From NCBI RefSeq assembly GCF_023556335.1, contig NZ_JAIKTS010000001.1, forward strand, positions 1,054,001-1,118,000: a stretch of 64,000 nucleotides of DNA. Direction: 5' to 3'. Source of the DNA: Stenotrophomonas mori (lineage in GTDB: Bacteria; Pseudomonadota; Gammaproteobacteria; Xanthomonadales; Xanthomonadaceae). Below the pieces are notes generated by a model. That model was not told where the DNA came from and ran no database searches. It saw nothing but the letters and a program-made list of their open reading frames with translations. Shown here piece by piece: positions 55,800 to 63,832 of the stretch (position 1 is its first letter; every line of letters begins with the position of its first letter). A program made the translations under genes and the position numbers.

Positions 55800-56711
55800 T
55801 CAGCGCACCTCCCGCACCGGCACCTCGGCCAGCGCCGACAGCAGCACCCGGTTCACCTCGCGCTGCTGCGCCTGCCAGGCATGCAGGGTCCGGCCGGGGA
55901 TCTGCGGCTGCCCGTCCAGCGCCGACAGCAGCCGCTTGAGCCGGCTGCGGTAGCGGTACTGCGAGACCTCGCCGGTGATGTCGCTGCCCACCAGCCCGCC
56001 CTCGTGCGCTGCATGGATCACCGCCAGCGCATGGCCGAGCCGGAACCGCCCCTGGTCCCAGTTGGTGCGCGCGACCTCCTCGGCGAAAACGTCCTTGTCG
56101 ATCGACAGGTAGGCCGGCTGCGGCTGCCGCCGCTGGGTGTCGATGAACGCGTCCACCAGTGCCGACGGCGAATCGAAGCTGCGGAAACCGCGCCCCAGGC
56201 CCAGCCAGCGCGCCCAGCGCACCGGCACGCCCATGCTCCAGTAGGTGAGCTTGCCGGACAGCAGCGGCCGCCAGCGGTTTTCCCAGGCATGCAGGCTGCC
56301 GATGTCATGCGACGTGATGCCCAGCACGTGCACATGGCTGACCTGCGGCAGGGCCGCCGCCCAGCTGACCCAGGAACCGCAGTGGATGCCCAGCGGGTAG
56401 CGCATGTTGTCCGGGTGGTTGTCCAGCACGATCAACTGGTACGGCTCCGGGGCCCGCAGCCGCCGCAGCAGCGGGTAGCTCAGGTGGTGGAAGTCGCCAC
56501 TGCCGGTCAGCACCGGCCCGTGGCGGGCCGGCAGGCGCGCGTCGAGCAGCGCCGAGAAGCGCCGCATGCTGGCGCGCGAACACGCGAAGCGCAGCTCTTC
56601 CTGCCACTCGCCCAGGGCCAGGACGCGTTCGCCGCCCAGCGGCAGCACCGAGCCGTCCAGGTCCAGCACGACCGGCGGCCGTGCGCTGCCCGCGATATCC
56701 TCAACCGCCAC
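55800..56711 (-). CDS. Divergent arginase/ureohydrolase-fold protein
   Basis: 303 residues from a GTG start that overlaps the GNAT gene by 11 bp. Three metal-site motifs of the ureohydrolase fold appear in order with changes: TGSGDFHHLSY at 69-79 (for GGDHS), LDNHPDNM at 96-103 (for DAHxD) and SIDKDVFAEE at 203-212 (for SxDxDxxDP). Arginases and agmatinases cleave guanidino groups, while other relatives remove acetyl groups from amines. The altered motifs make a new substrate likely. The frame opens further upstream, but no start in that stretch is convincing. Confidence 0.7.
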   Translation of the reverse strand: MAVEDIAGSARPPVVLDLDGSVLPLGGERVLALGEWQEELRFACSRASMRRFSALLDARLPARHGPVLTGSGDFHHLSYPLLRRLRAPEPYQLIVLDNHPDNMRYPLGIHCGSWVSWAAALPQVSHVHVLGITSHDIGSLHAWENRWRPLLSGKLTYWSMGVPVRWARWLGLGRGFRSFDSPSALVDAFIDTQRRQPQPAYLSIDKDVFAEEVARTNWDQGRFRLGHALAVIHAAHEGGLVGSDITGEVSQYRYRSRLKRLLSALDGQPQIPGRTLHAWQAQQREVNRVLLSALAEVPVREVR

Positions 56712-57753
56712 CGTCGGCCTCCCCCTGGAACAGGTGCGCGCAGCGGTGCAGCAGCGCCCGCAGCAGCGGATTGCGCGCACGCACCGCATGCCGGGTCGGC
56801 GTGAAGCTGGCGCCGAGGTAGCGCTTGATGCGCGAATCGGTCCAGCCGGCGACATAGTGGCCGAGGCCATGGTCCAGCGCGTACTGCAGGTTGTGCATCC
56901 AGCTGACGAAATACAGGTTGCGCTCGCGGGCCTGCGGGTAGAGGAAGCCGACGTACTTGTCCACCAGCTTGCCCTCGAAGAGGTAGCACAGGTTCCAGCC
57001 GATCAGGGTGTCGTCCTCGAAATAGAGGAACATGCGCCCGCTGCTGTCGCGGTCCTGGAGCAGGGCCTTGAGATAGGCCTCGGTGAGCAGGTCGAAGTGC
57101 ACCTGGCTCTGCGCATGCACGTTGAGGTAGAGCGCGTGGCAACCGCGCACCGCCGCATCGTCGAACCAGGCATCGCCGGTCTCCAGGCAGCGGATCTCCA
57201 GCGCGTCGCGCGCGCGCAGCTTGCGGCGGATGTCCTTGCGCCGGCTGGCCGACAGCCGCGACAGGTACTCGTCCAGCGACCCGAAATCGATCGCCACCCA
57301 GGCCAGCGGCATGCCCTCCAGCAGCACGAAGCCGTTCTGCGCCAAGGCCTCGGCGAAGGCCGCGGCCTGGCGGTTCTCGCGCACGCCCAGCAGCGGCGAC
57401 GCCAGGGCCAGGTCCTTGGCGATCAGCAGCCGCGCATCGCGGCCATGCCGCTGCACCAGTGCCTCGACCAGCGCCTGCGGCTCGGCCTGGTACGGCACGG
57501 GCAGGTACTCGGTGGCGGTGCAGCCTATGAACCGTGTCGTCCAGCGCAGCCAGTGCCGCCAGCGCGGGTAGCCCGGCAGGCTCCGCAACCGCTGCGCCAG
57601 GGCCTCGTCCAGGGTCGTGGTGAGGTCGTAGTCGGCCAGGAACACCGGCACCTCCGAGACCGAGAGCGCGGCCTCGAAATCCTGCGGCGGGTGTGCCACG
57701 AACTGGCGCAGCAGGGCACCCGGTTCCAGCGCGGTGGCGTACCGGCAGCTCAT
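56701..57753 (-). CDS. FemAB-like / GNAT acyltransferase
   Basis: 350 residues. The segment GSLDEYLSRLSASRRKDIRR and the later GRMFLYFEDDTLIGWNLCYL and KLVDKYVGFLYPQARERNLY fit the FemAB-like/Acetyltransf_6 group (peptidoglycan-type or BioF2-like acyl or aminoacyl transferases). The N-terminal third has PPQDFEAALSVSEVPVFLAD. The family joins amino acids or acyl groups to amines. The C-terminus is short and polar (FQGEADGGG). It lies 15 bp behind the ketosynthase gene and overlaps the next gene, fitting the operon. Confidence 0.8.
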   Translation of the reverse strand: MSCRYATALEPGALLRQFVAHPPQDFEAALSVSEVPVFLADYDLTTTLDEALAQRLRSLPGYPRWRHWLRWTTRFIGCTATEYLPVPYQAEPQALVEALVQRHGRDARLLIAKDLALASPLLGVRENRQAAAFAEALAQNGFVLLEGMPLAWVAIDFGSLDEYLSRLSASRRKDIRRKLRARDALEIRCLETGDAWFDDAAVRGCHALYLNVHAQSQVHFDLLTEAYLKALLQDRDSSGRMFLYFEDDTLIGWNLCYLFEGKLVDKYVGFLYPQARERNLYFVSWMHNLQYALDHGLGHYVAGWTDSRIKRYLGASFTPTRHAVRARNPLLRALLHRCAHLFQGEADGGG

Positions 57754-57768
57754 GGCCGCCGCCCTGCG

Positions 57769-58998
57769 TCAGCCACGGCGGACCGCCAGCACCGCGTTCA
57801 GGCCGCCGAAGGCGAACGAATTGCTCAGCGCCGCGGCCACCGGCAGGGCACGCGCGGTGTCCAGTACGTGGTCCACGCCCTCGCACTGGGGGTCCAGGAC
57901 ATCCATGTTGGCCGTCGGCGGCACCTGCGACGCGGCCATCGCGCGCAGCACCGCCACCAGCTCCAGCGCACCGGAGGCGCCCAGCGCGTGGCCGTGCATC
58001 GACTTGGTCGACGACACCGCCACGCGGCGCGCATCGGCGCCGAAGACATGCGCGATGGCGCGCACCTCGTTGCGGTCGTTGGCCAGGGTCGCGGTGCCGT
58101 GCGCGTTGATGTAGTCCACCTCCGCCGGAACCATCCCGGCATCGTCCAGGGCCAACCGCATGGCCGCGGCCGCCCCGGCCATGTCCGGGGCGACGATGTC
58201 GCCGGCGTCCGAGCTCATGCCCACGCCGGCGATCTCGCCGAGCACCGTCGCGCCGCGTTCGCGTGCATGCCGCAGCGACTCCAGCACGAACATGCCCGCG
58301 CCCTCGCCCAGCACCAGCCCCCGGCGGTTGGCGCTGAACGGCCGGCAGGTGTCCTCGGCCAGCACCCGCATCGCCTCCCAGGCGCGCAGCGCGCCATAGC
58401 TCAGGCTGGCCTCGCTGCCGCCGGCCAGGGCCACGTCCATCGCACCGGCACGGATCAGCTGCACCGCCTGGGCGATGGCGTGGTTGCTGGAGGCGCAGGC
58501 ACTGGCGACGACAAAGCTGGGCCCATGCAGGCCGTAGCGCATGCTGACCTGGCTGGCCGCGGCATTGGTCATCGCGCGGATGATGGTGAGCGGATGCAGG
58601 CGCTGCGCGTTCTCGGCGTACAGCCGCCGCGACTGCTCGTCCTGGGTGGTTTCGCCGCCGACCGCGGTGCCGACGATGCAGCCGCTGCGCTCGGCGCTGC
58701 CGCCGGGTTCGAAGGCGATGCCGGCCTGGCGGACCGCCTCGTCCGCGGCCAGCAGCGCGAACTGCGCCACCCGGTCCAGCTGCGGCAGCACGTCCCGGCT
58801 CAGGTGCTGTTCCGGCAGGACGTCCTCGGGCAGCTGCGCGGCCACCCGTACCCGCATCTCCGCCGCCCGCGCGTGCCGCAGCGGCGCGATCGCGCAGCGG
58901 CCCGCGCCCAGCCCGGCCCACAGCGCATCCGCGCCCAGCCCGAAGGCGCTGACCGCGCCCATGCCGGTGACGACCACCCGCCGTGCGTCGGGGTGCAT
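57769..58998 (-). CDS. Beta-ketoacyl-ACP synthase (FabF-like)
   Basis: 409 residues. The full catalytic set is present: C168 in ASACASSNHAI, H300 in NAHGTAT, K332 in STKSMHG and H337 in GHALGAS. The start MHPDARRVVVTGMGAVSAFG matches the family; the frame opens 31 codons earlier inside the ACP gene region. It condenses an acyl group with malonyl-ACP. It is adjacent to its own ACP and has no partner ketoreductase, dehydratase or malonyl transferase in the operon, so it either takes these from fatty acid synthesis or catalyses only one condensation. Confidence 0.93.
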   Translation of the reverse strand: MHPDARRVVVTGMGAVSAFGLGADALWAGLGAGRCAIAPLRHARAAEMRVRVAAQLPEDVLPEQHLSRDVLPQLDRVAQFALLAADEAVRQAGIAFEPGGSAERSGCIVGTAVGGETTQDEQSRRLYAENAQRLHPLTIIRAMTNAAASQVSMRYGLHGPSFVVASACASSNHAIAQAVQLIRAGAMDVALAGGSEASLSYGALRAWEAMRVLAEDTCRPFSANRRGLVLGEGAGMFVLESLRHARERGATVLGEIAGVGMSSDAGDIVAPDMAGAAAAMRLALDDAGMVPAEVDYINAHGTATLANDRNEVRAIAHVFGADARRVAVSSTKSMHGHALGASGALELVAVLRAMAASQVPPTANMDVLDPQCEGVDHVLDTARALPVAAALSNSFAFGGLNAVLAVRRG

Positions 58999-58999
58999 C

Positions 59000-59287
59000 T
59001 CAGCCACCGGTGGCCTGGGCCTTCTCGCGCAGGCCCTGCTGTACCGCATCGACCAGGTCCTGCAACGTATCGCTGCCGAGCCCATCGGCACGGCTGTCGG
59101 GGAAGGTGATGTCGAAGTGTTCCTCGATGTCGAAGATCAGTTCGACGGCGTCCAGCGACGCCACGCCCACGTCCTGCAGGGTCGCCTGCGGCGTCAATGC
59201 CGCGGCGTCGATGTTGCCCTGCATCTGCTTGACGATGAGGTCGTTGATCGTGGCGCGGATGGCGTCCACGTCCGGCACTGCGTTCAT
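59000..59287 (-). CDS. Acyl carrier protein
   Basis: 95 residues. The phosphopantetheine serine is S44 in VGVASLDAVELIFDIEEHFD; the usual aspartate before it (DSL) is alanine here. The four-helix acidic shape (MNAVPDVDAIRATINDLIV at the start) is normal. It lies one base from the ketosynthase start and is most likely its dedicated carrier. The start MNAV was chosen because it is preceded by AGGAGG; the open frame upstream is Pro-rich. The C-terminus is polar (KAQATGG). Confidence 0.9.
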   Translation of the reverse strand: MNAVPDVDAIRATINDLIVKQMQGNIDAAALTPQATLQDVGVASLDAVELIFDIEEHFDITFPDSRADGLGSDTLQDLVDAVQQGLREKAQATGG

Positions 59288-59369
59288 CGTGCGTCCTCCT
59301 GGAGTTGGAATGGATGGCGGTCGTGCCGCGGGCAGGCCGGCGGCCTGCACGCGGCGGGAAACCGGCGCG

Positions 59370-60767
59370 TTACCTGGCCTTGCCGATCAGCTGGTCCAGC
59401 AGGGCGATCGCAAGGTCGATCTCCTCGTAGGTGATGTCCAGCGACGGCGCGAAGGTGATCACGTTCTTGTACCAGCCGCCGACGTCCAGCACCAAGCCCA
59501 TGCGCTTGCCGTCGTGCAGCAGGTCGCCGGCCAGGCCGATGTCGACCATGCGGTCGAGCAGCGCCTTGTTCGGCGTGAAGCCGTCGGCCTCGCAGATCTC
59601 CGCGCGCAGGGCCAGGCCCAGGCCGTCGACGTCGCCGATTTCCGGGTGCTTCTTCTGCAGCCCGCGCAGGCCATCGAGGAAGTACGCGCCCTTCTCCGGA
59701 ACGGTGCGCTCGTAGTCCATCTCCTTGCCCAGGCGCAGCACCTCCAGGCCCAGGCGGGTGCCCAGCGGGTTGGAGTTGAAGGTCGAGTGGGTGGAACCCG
59801 GCGGGAACACGGTCGGATTGATCAGCTCCTCGCGCGCCCACAGGCCGGACAGCGGATTCAGGCCGTTGGTCAGCGCCTTGCCGAACACCAGCACGTCCGG
59901 GGTCACCCCGAAATGCTCGATCGACCACAGCTTGCCGGTGCGCCAGAAGCCCATCTGGACCTCGTCGGCCACCATCAGGATGCCGTACTTGTCCAGCACC
60001 CGCTTGAGGTCGCGGAAGAAGTTGCGCGGCGGGATCACGTAGCCACCGGTGCCCTGGATCGGCTCGATGTAGAACGCCGCGTACTCGGCCTGCCCTTCCT
60101 TGGGATCCCAGACGCCGTTGTACTCACTTTCGAACAGGCGTTCGAACTGGTGCACGCAGTGGTCGGAATACTCGTCCGGGGTCATTCCCTTGGGGCGGCG
60201 GAACGGATACGGGAACGGAATGAACATCGCGCGCTCGCCGAAGTGGCCGTAGCGCCGGCGATAGCGGTAGCTGGACGTGATCGAGGACGCGCCCAGGGTG
60301 CGTCCGTGGTAGCCGCCCTCGAAGGCGAACATCAGGCTCTTGCCGCCGCGCGCATTGCGCACGATCTTCAGCGAATCCTCCACCGCCTGCGCTCCGCCGA
60401 CGTTGAAATGCACGCGCCCGTCCAGCCCGAACTTCTGCTTGGCGTCCACCGCGATGGTCTTGGCCAGCTGCACCCGGGTCGGGTGCAGGTACTGGCTGGC
60501 GACCTGCGGCAGCTGGTCGATCTGCTCCTTCAGGGCATCGTTCAGGCGCTTGTTGGAATAGCCGAAGTTGCAGGCCGAGTACCACATCTGCAGGTCCAGG
60601 AACGGGGTGCCCTGCGCGTCGAACATGTAGCTGCCTTCGCAGCGGCGGAAGATCTTCGGCGGGTCCACGTAGTGCACGGTGTCGCCGAAGGAGCTGTAGC
60701 GCGCCTCGTCGGCGAGCAGTTGGGAATCGTCGATCATCGGGGCAACGTTCTTGTCGAATGCGTTCAT
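59370..60767 (-). CDS. Class III (omega) aminotransferase
   Basis: 465 residues, a fold-type I PLP enzyme. The cofactor lysine is K297 in VFGKALTNG; ADEVQMGFWRTGKLWSIEHF precedes it, and FNVGGAQAVEDSLKIVRNAR is in the first half. Members include ornithine, 4-aminobutyrate and acetylornithine aminotransferases and those making amino-lipids. The natural substrate cannot be read. It begins MNAFDKNVAPMIDDSQLLAD. It is second in the leftward operon, 82 bp upstream of the ACP gene, and could supply the amino group of the final product. Confidence 0.9.
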   Translation of the reverse strand: MNAFDKNVAPMIDDSQLLADEARYSSFGDTVHYVDPPKIFRRCEGSYMFDAQGTPFLDLQMWYSACNFGYSNKRLNDALKEQIDQLPQVASQYLHPTRVQLAKTIAVDAKQKFGLDGRVHFNVGGAQAVEDSLKIVRNARGGKSLMFAFEGGYHGRTLGASSITSSYRYRRRYGHFGERAMFIPFPYPFRRPKGMTPDEYSDHCVHQFERLFESEYNGVWDPKEGQAEYAAFYIEPIQGTGGYVIPPRNFFRDLKRVLDKYGILMVADEVQMGFWRTGKLWSIEHFGVTPDVLVFGKALTNGLNPLSGLWAREELINPTVFPPGSTHSTFNSNPLGTRLGLEVLRLGKEMDYERTVPEKGAYFLDGLRGLQKKHPEIGDVDGLGLALRAEICEADGFTPNKALLDRMVDIGLAGDLLHDGKRMGLVLDVGGWYKNVITFAPSLDITYEEIDLAIALLDQLIGKAR

Positions 60768-60794
60768 CGGGAAGGCCTGGTGGGGTCGGTGCGA

Positions 60795-61487
60795 TCAGGC
60801 CGGCACGGCTGCCGGCAACGGGAGGGGGTCGGCCAGCAGACTGCCGTCGAGCAGCTTCGGCAGCAGCTCGATGGCGTCCTGGAAGCCGGCGATCGGCTGG
60901 TACGGGATGCCGGCGGCGCGGCAGTGCTCGATGAGCCGGTGCTTGGCGAAGACGAAGTCCACGCGGTTGGCCACGCAGAAGTCCGAGGCGCCGTCGCCGA
61001 TCAGCAGCACCCGCTCGCCGTCGCGGGCCGGGCCGGGCGCGGCGAAGCGGCACTTGCAGGTACCGCTGGCACAGCCTTCGGCCTGCAACGGCGACGCCAG
61101 TGTCCAGCCGCCCGCCGCGGATGCCCGCAGCTGGTTGGCCGACACCGGCAGGCCCTGCAGGCCATGGCGGGCGAGGATCCGTTCGATGGCGTAGTCCAGC
61201 CCGTCGCTGACGATGCGCAGCGGCACGCCGGCCGCCATGGCCCGGGCGACGAATGCGGGAAAGCCGGTGTCGATGCGCACCGCGTCGAGATGGGCGTCCA
61301 GGGTGGCGCGGTCCATGTCCAGCAGCGCCACCTGCCCGCGCATGCACTGCCGCGAACCGATGCGGCCGGCCTGCCAGTCATCTTCGAGCTGCTGCCAGCC
61401 CGGGCGGCCGTACCGGCTCAACAGCGAGTCGATCACGTCCTCCACGCTCACCGTGCCATCGAAGTCGCACAGGATGCTCCAACGCAT
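60795..61487 (-). CDS. HAD-family phosphatase, MtnX/SerB-like
   Basis: 230 residues. HAD motif I is CDFDGTVSVEDVID (nucleophile D8, partner D10), motif II the serine in RIVSDGLDYAIER, and motif IV GDGASDFCVAN. A Cys-containing segment CASGTCKCRF resembles one in MtnX, the methionine-salvage phosphatase. No other salvage gene is nearby, so the substrate is probably different. It is the first gene of the seven-gene leftward operon, 27 bp from the aminotransferase, and might dephosphorylate a small amino-alcohol or keto intermediate. Confidence 0.83.
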   Translation of the reverse strand: MRWSILCDFDGTVSVEDVIDSLLSRYGRPGWQQLEDDWQAGRIGSRQCMRGQVALLDMDRATLDAHLDAVRIDTGFPAFVARAMAAGVPLRIVSDGLDYAIERILARHGLQGLPVSANQLRASAAGGWTLASPLQAEGCASGTCKCRFAAPGPARDGERVLLIGDGASDFCVANRVDFVFAKHRLIEHCRAAGIPYQPIAGFQDAIELLPKLLDGSLLADPLPLPAAVPA

Positions 61488-61740
61488 GCATTGCTCCGTC
61501 GTCCGCGCAAGTCCTCGCCCCGCACGGCCGCAGGCGGCTTCCCGCGGGAAACCGCCCCGGACGTACCGGACGAGGGCACTCTAGGCAGGGTTTCTTTCGC
61601 GCCCCTTTCTCGCCGCCGCCGGAGCCGAACCCGGGCTGAAGCGGCGCCCGGGACGCCCGCCGGCCACCGCGGACGGCATGGACGCGCACGGCCCCAGGTC
61701 GCATGCTGTGCCCGCCTTCCGTCCTGTTGCCGCGATTCCG

Positions 61741-62535
61741 ATGACGCTCCCCGCCCCCAGGCTCCTGCTCCTGTCCCTGCTCCTGTCCGCCGCCCTGCTC
61801 CCGCCAATGGCACGGGCCACCGACGCCGATGCGCCGGAGAAGGCCAGCGTCGCATTCGGTCTTGGCGGCCAGTCCCTGCCCGGCTGGATGGGCGCCCCCG
61901 GGCGCCACTGGCAGACGGTGCCGTTCTTCAACATCGAACTGCCGGACATCGGCGAACTGTCCAGCACCGACGGCCTGCGCCTGTACCTGCCTCACGAAGG
62001 ACCGTGGGAGATCGGCCTCTACGGCGACTACCTGTGGGGCCGCAGCCGCGCCGACCTCGGGCCGGTGCTCGGCGGGAAGGTGCCGTCGCTGTCGCCGCGG
62101 ATCCATGCCGGCGTCTATTCCGAATACGCCGTCGGCGGACACGGTGCGCTGGGCGCGCGGCTCGGCCATGACCTCAAGGGCGGCGGCGCCTACCTGGACG
62201 CCTACTACGACCACGAGCTGCCCCCGATGGGGTACATCCAGCATGGCCTGGAGCTGGGCTGGCGCGGCATGAACCGCACGGCGATGAACCGCTACTTCGG
62301 CCTTTCCGCGTCCTCGGCCGCGCAATTGCAGGTCGCCGCCTGGGCACCCGGCGCCGGCAGCCAACAGCTGTCGGCCAACTATTCCGCGTTCGTGCCGACC
62401 AGCCGCCATACCGGGTTCGCGGTGATGGCCGAGTACGCGCGCCTGCTCGGCGGCGCCGCCTCCAGCCCCCTGGTGCGGCAGTTCGGCAACCGCCACCAGT
62501 GGCAGTACGCGGTCGCCTTCGTCCGTCACTTCTGA
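61741..62535 (+). CDS. MipA/OmpV-family outer membrane protein
   Basis: 264 residues from the ATG before TLPAPRLLLLSLLLSA. A signal peptide ends near PPMARATDADA. The mature part has alternating beta strands (DGLRLYLPHEGPWEIGLYGD, RIHAGVYSEYAVGG, GGGAYLDAYYDHELPPM) and ends in phenylalanine (AFVRHF), as outer membrane barrels do. The family scaffolds murein-processing enzymes (MipA) or acts as an osmotic porin (OmpV). The frame opens 21 codons earlier, but the signal peptide fits the chosen start. It converges with the nimT-like gene. Confidence 0.83.
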   Translation: MTLPAPRLLLLSLLLSAALLPPMARATDADAPEKASVAFGLGGQSLPGWMGAPGRHWQTVPFFNIELPDIGELSSTDGLRLYLPHEGPWEIGLYGDYLWGRSRADLGPVLGGKVPSLSPRIHAGVYSEYAVGGHGALGARLGHDLKGGGAYLDAYYDHELPPMGYIQHGLELGWRGMNRTAMNRYFGLSASSAAQLQVAAWAPGAGSQQLSANYSAFVPTSRHTGFAVMAEYARLLGGAASSPLVRQFGNRHQWQYAVAFVRHF

Positions 62536-62566
62536 CGCGTGGCGGCCAGGCGGCCGCCGGATGCCC

Positions 62567-63730
62567 TCAGAGGCTGCCGCTGCGGCCGGCCAGCACCCCC
62601 ATCACCGCCGCCACCGCGGCCAGGCCGGCGCACAGCAGCAGCGATGCCGTCCACCCGCCCAGGGCCTGGTGGAGGCCACCGATGGCCACCGGCCCCAGCG
62701 ATGCCAGCAGATAACCCACGCATTGCGACATGCCCGACAGCGAGGCCGCCTGCGCCGCATTGCCGCTGCGCAGCCCGATCAGCGACAGGCCCAGGATGAT
62801 GCCGGCGCCGGTGCCCACCCCGAACAGCACCGCCCAGACCAGCGCCAGCTGCGGAATCAGCGCGAAGCCCAGCAACGCCACGGCCGACAAGGCGCACACC
62901 GCGACCGCGGCCCACCGCTGGTCGCGCAGGCGGGCGAGGATCGGGCCGAGCAGCAGGCCCGGAATCGCGGTCGCCAGCTGCAGCACGCCGTGCAGCGAGC
63001 CGGCCCGGGCCGAGGACATCCCCGCGTCGGCGAGGATCGACGGCATCCAGCCGACCACCACGTAGTAGATCGTCGAGTTCAGGCCCAGGAACAGGGTCAC
63101 CTGCCACGCCAGCGGCGAGCGCCAGACCCTGCCGCCGTGCGGCGGGGTCGGGGTGTCGGCCACCGGCGCCGACCGTTCCCCGAGCTGCGTCGTCCAGACC
63201 GCCATCGCCGCCAGCGGCAGCAGCAGGAAGGCCAGCAGCGCGCTGCGCCATCCCCAGACCTGGGCCAGCGGCATGACCATCGCCGAGCCGAGCGCCGCGG
63301 CGATGCCCATCGCCAGCGCGTAGGCACCGGTCAGGGAGGCGACCCGCTGCGGAAAATCGCGCTTGACCAGGCTCGGCAGCAGCACGTTGCCCACCGCGAT
63401 GCCCACCCCGATGACCGCCGTGCCCGCATACAGCGCCCACGCCGTGCCCGCCGAACGCAGCGCGATGCCGACGGCGATGGCGGCCATGGCGCCGAACAAC
63501 GCCCGCTCCAGCCCGTACTCGCGCGCCAGCAGCGCACTGAACGGCGAGAGCAGCGCGAACACCAGCAGCGGCAGGGTGGTCAGCGCACCGACGGCCAGCG
63601 TGTCCAGCGCGAACGCCGCCTGGATCGGCCCGAGCACCGGCGGCAGGCCAGTGAAAGGCGCCCTGAGATTGGCCGCGATCAACAGGATCCCGACCAGCAG
63701 TGCAGCCTCGCCTGCCGTCCGTCGATTCAT
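62567..63730 (-). CDS. nimT: MFS transporter NimT/CynX-like
   Basis: 387 residues, twelve membrane helices. Blocks agree with E. coli NimT (YeaN) as I remember it: GTAVIGVGIAVGNVLLPSLV, FPQRVASLTGAYALAMG, WRSPLAWQVTLFLGLNST and AGSLHGVLQLATAIPGLLLG. NimT exports 2-nitroimidazole. I chose the ATG before NRRTAGEAALL; an ATG 14 codons upstream is possible. It is divergent from an AraC-type gene, the same arrangement as nimT-nimR in E. coli, so regulation by that partner is likely. Confidence 0.85.
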   Translation of the reverse strand: MNRRTAGEAALLVGILLIAANLRAPFTGLPPVLGPIQAAFALDTLAVGALTTLPLLVFALLSPFSALLAREYGLERALFGAMAAIAVGIALRSAGTAWALYAGTAVIGVGIAVGNVLLPSLVKRDFPQRVASLTGAYALAMGIAAALGSAMVMPLAQVWGWRSALLAFLLLPLAAMAVWTTQLGERSAPVADTPTPPHGGRVWRSPLAWQVTLFLGLNSTIYYVVVGWMPSILADAGMSSARAGSLHGVLQLATAIPGLLLGPILARLRDQRWAAVAVCALSAVALLGFALIPQLALVWAVLFGVGTGAGIILGLSLIGLRSGNAAQAASLSGMSQCVGYLLASLGPVAIGGLHQALGGWTASLLLCAGLAAVAAVMGVLAGRSGSL

Positions 63731-63795
63731 CGCAGCACTCACAACCGCACCTTTTCCGTCTGGAGAGGGCATCGACTGTAGTGAGGCGCGGATCC

Positions 63796-63832
63796 ATTTA
63801 ATATAGATATAGTGACAATAAATATTCAAATC
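63796..63832. promoter_or_regulatory. AT-rich divergent control region between nimT and nimR
   Basis: A 37-bp stretch, unlike the GC-rich surroundings, between the divergent nimT and nimR genes. It contains TTAATATAGATATAG (63799-63813) and GACAATAAATATT (63815-63827). Two -10-like boxes are possible in each direction (TATAGT at 63809-63814 for nimR; TATATT on the minus strand for nimT). Likely bound by the AraC-type regulator. Confidence 0.55.

Noticed and set aside
61488-61740. Possible gene or RNA between the HAD gene and the MipA gene
   Set aside because: 253 bp between divergent genes with no frame or structure that I can support; probably promoters.
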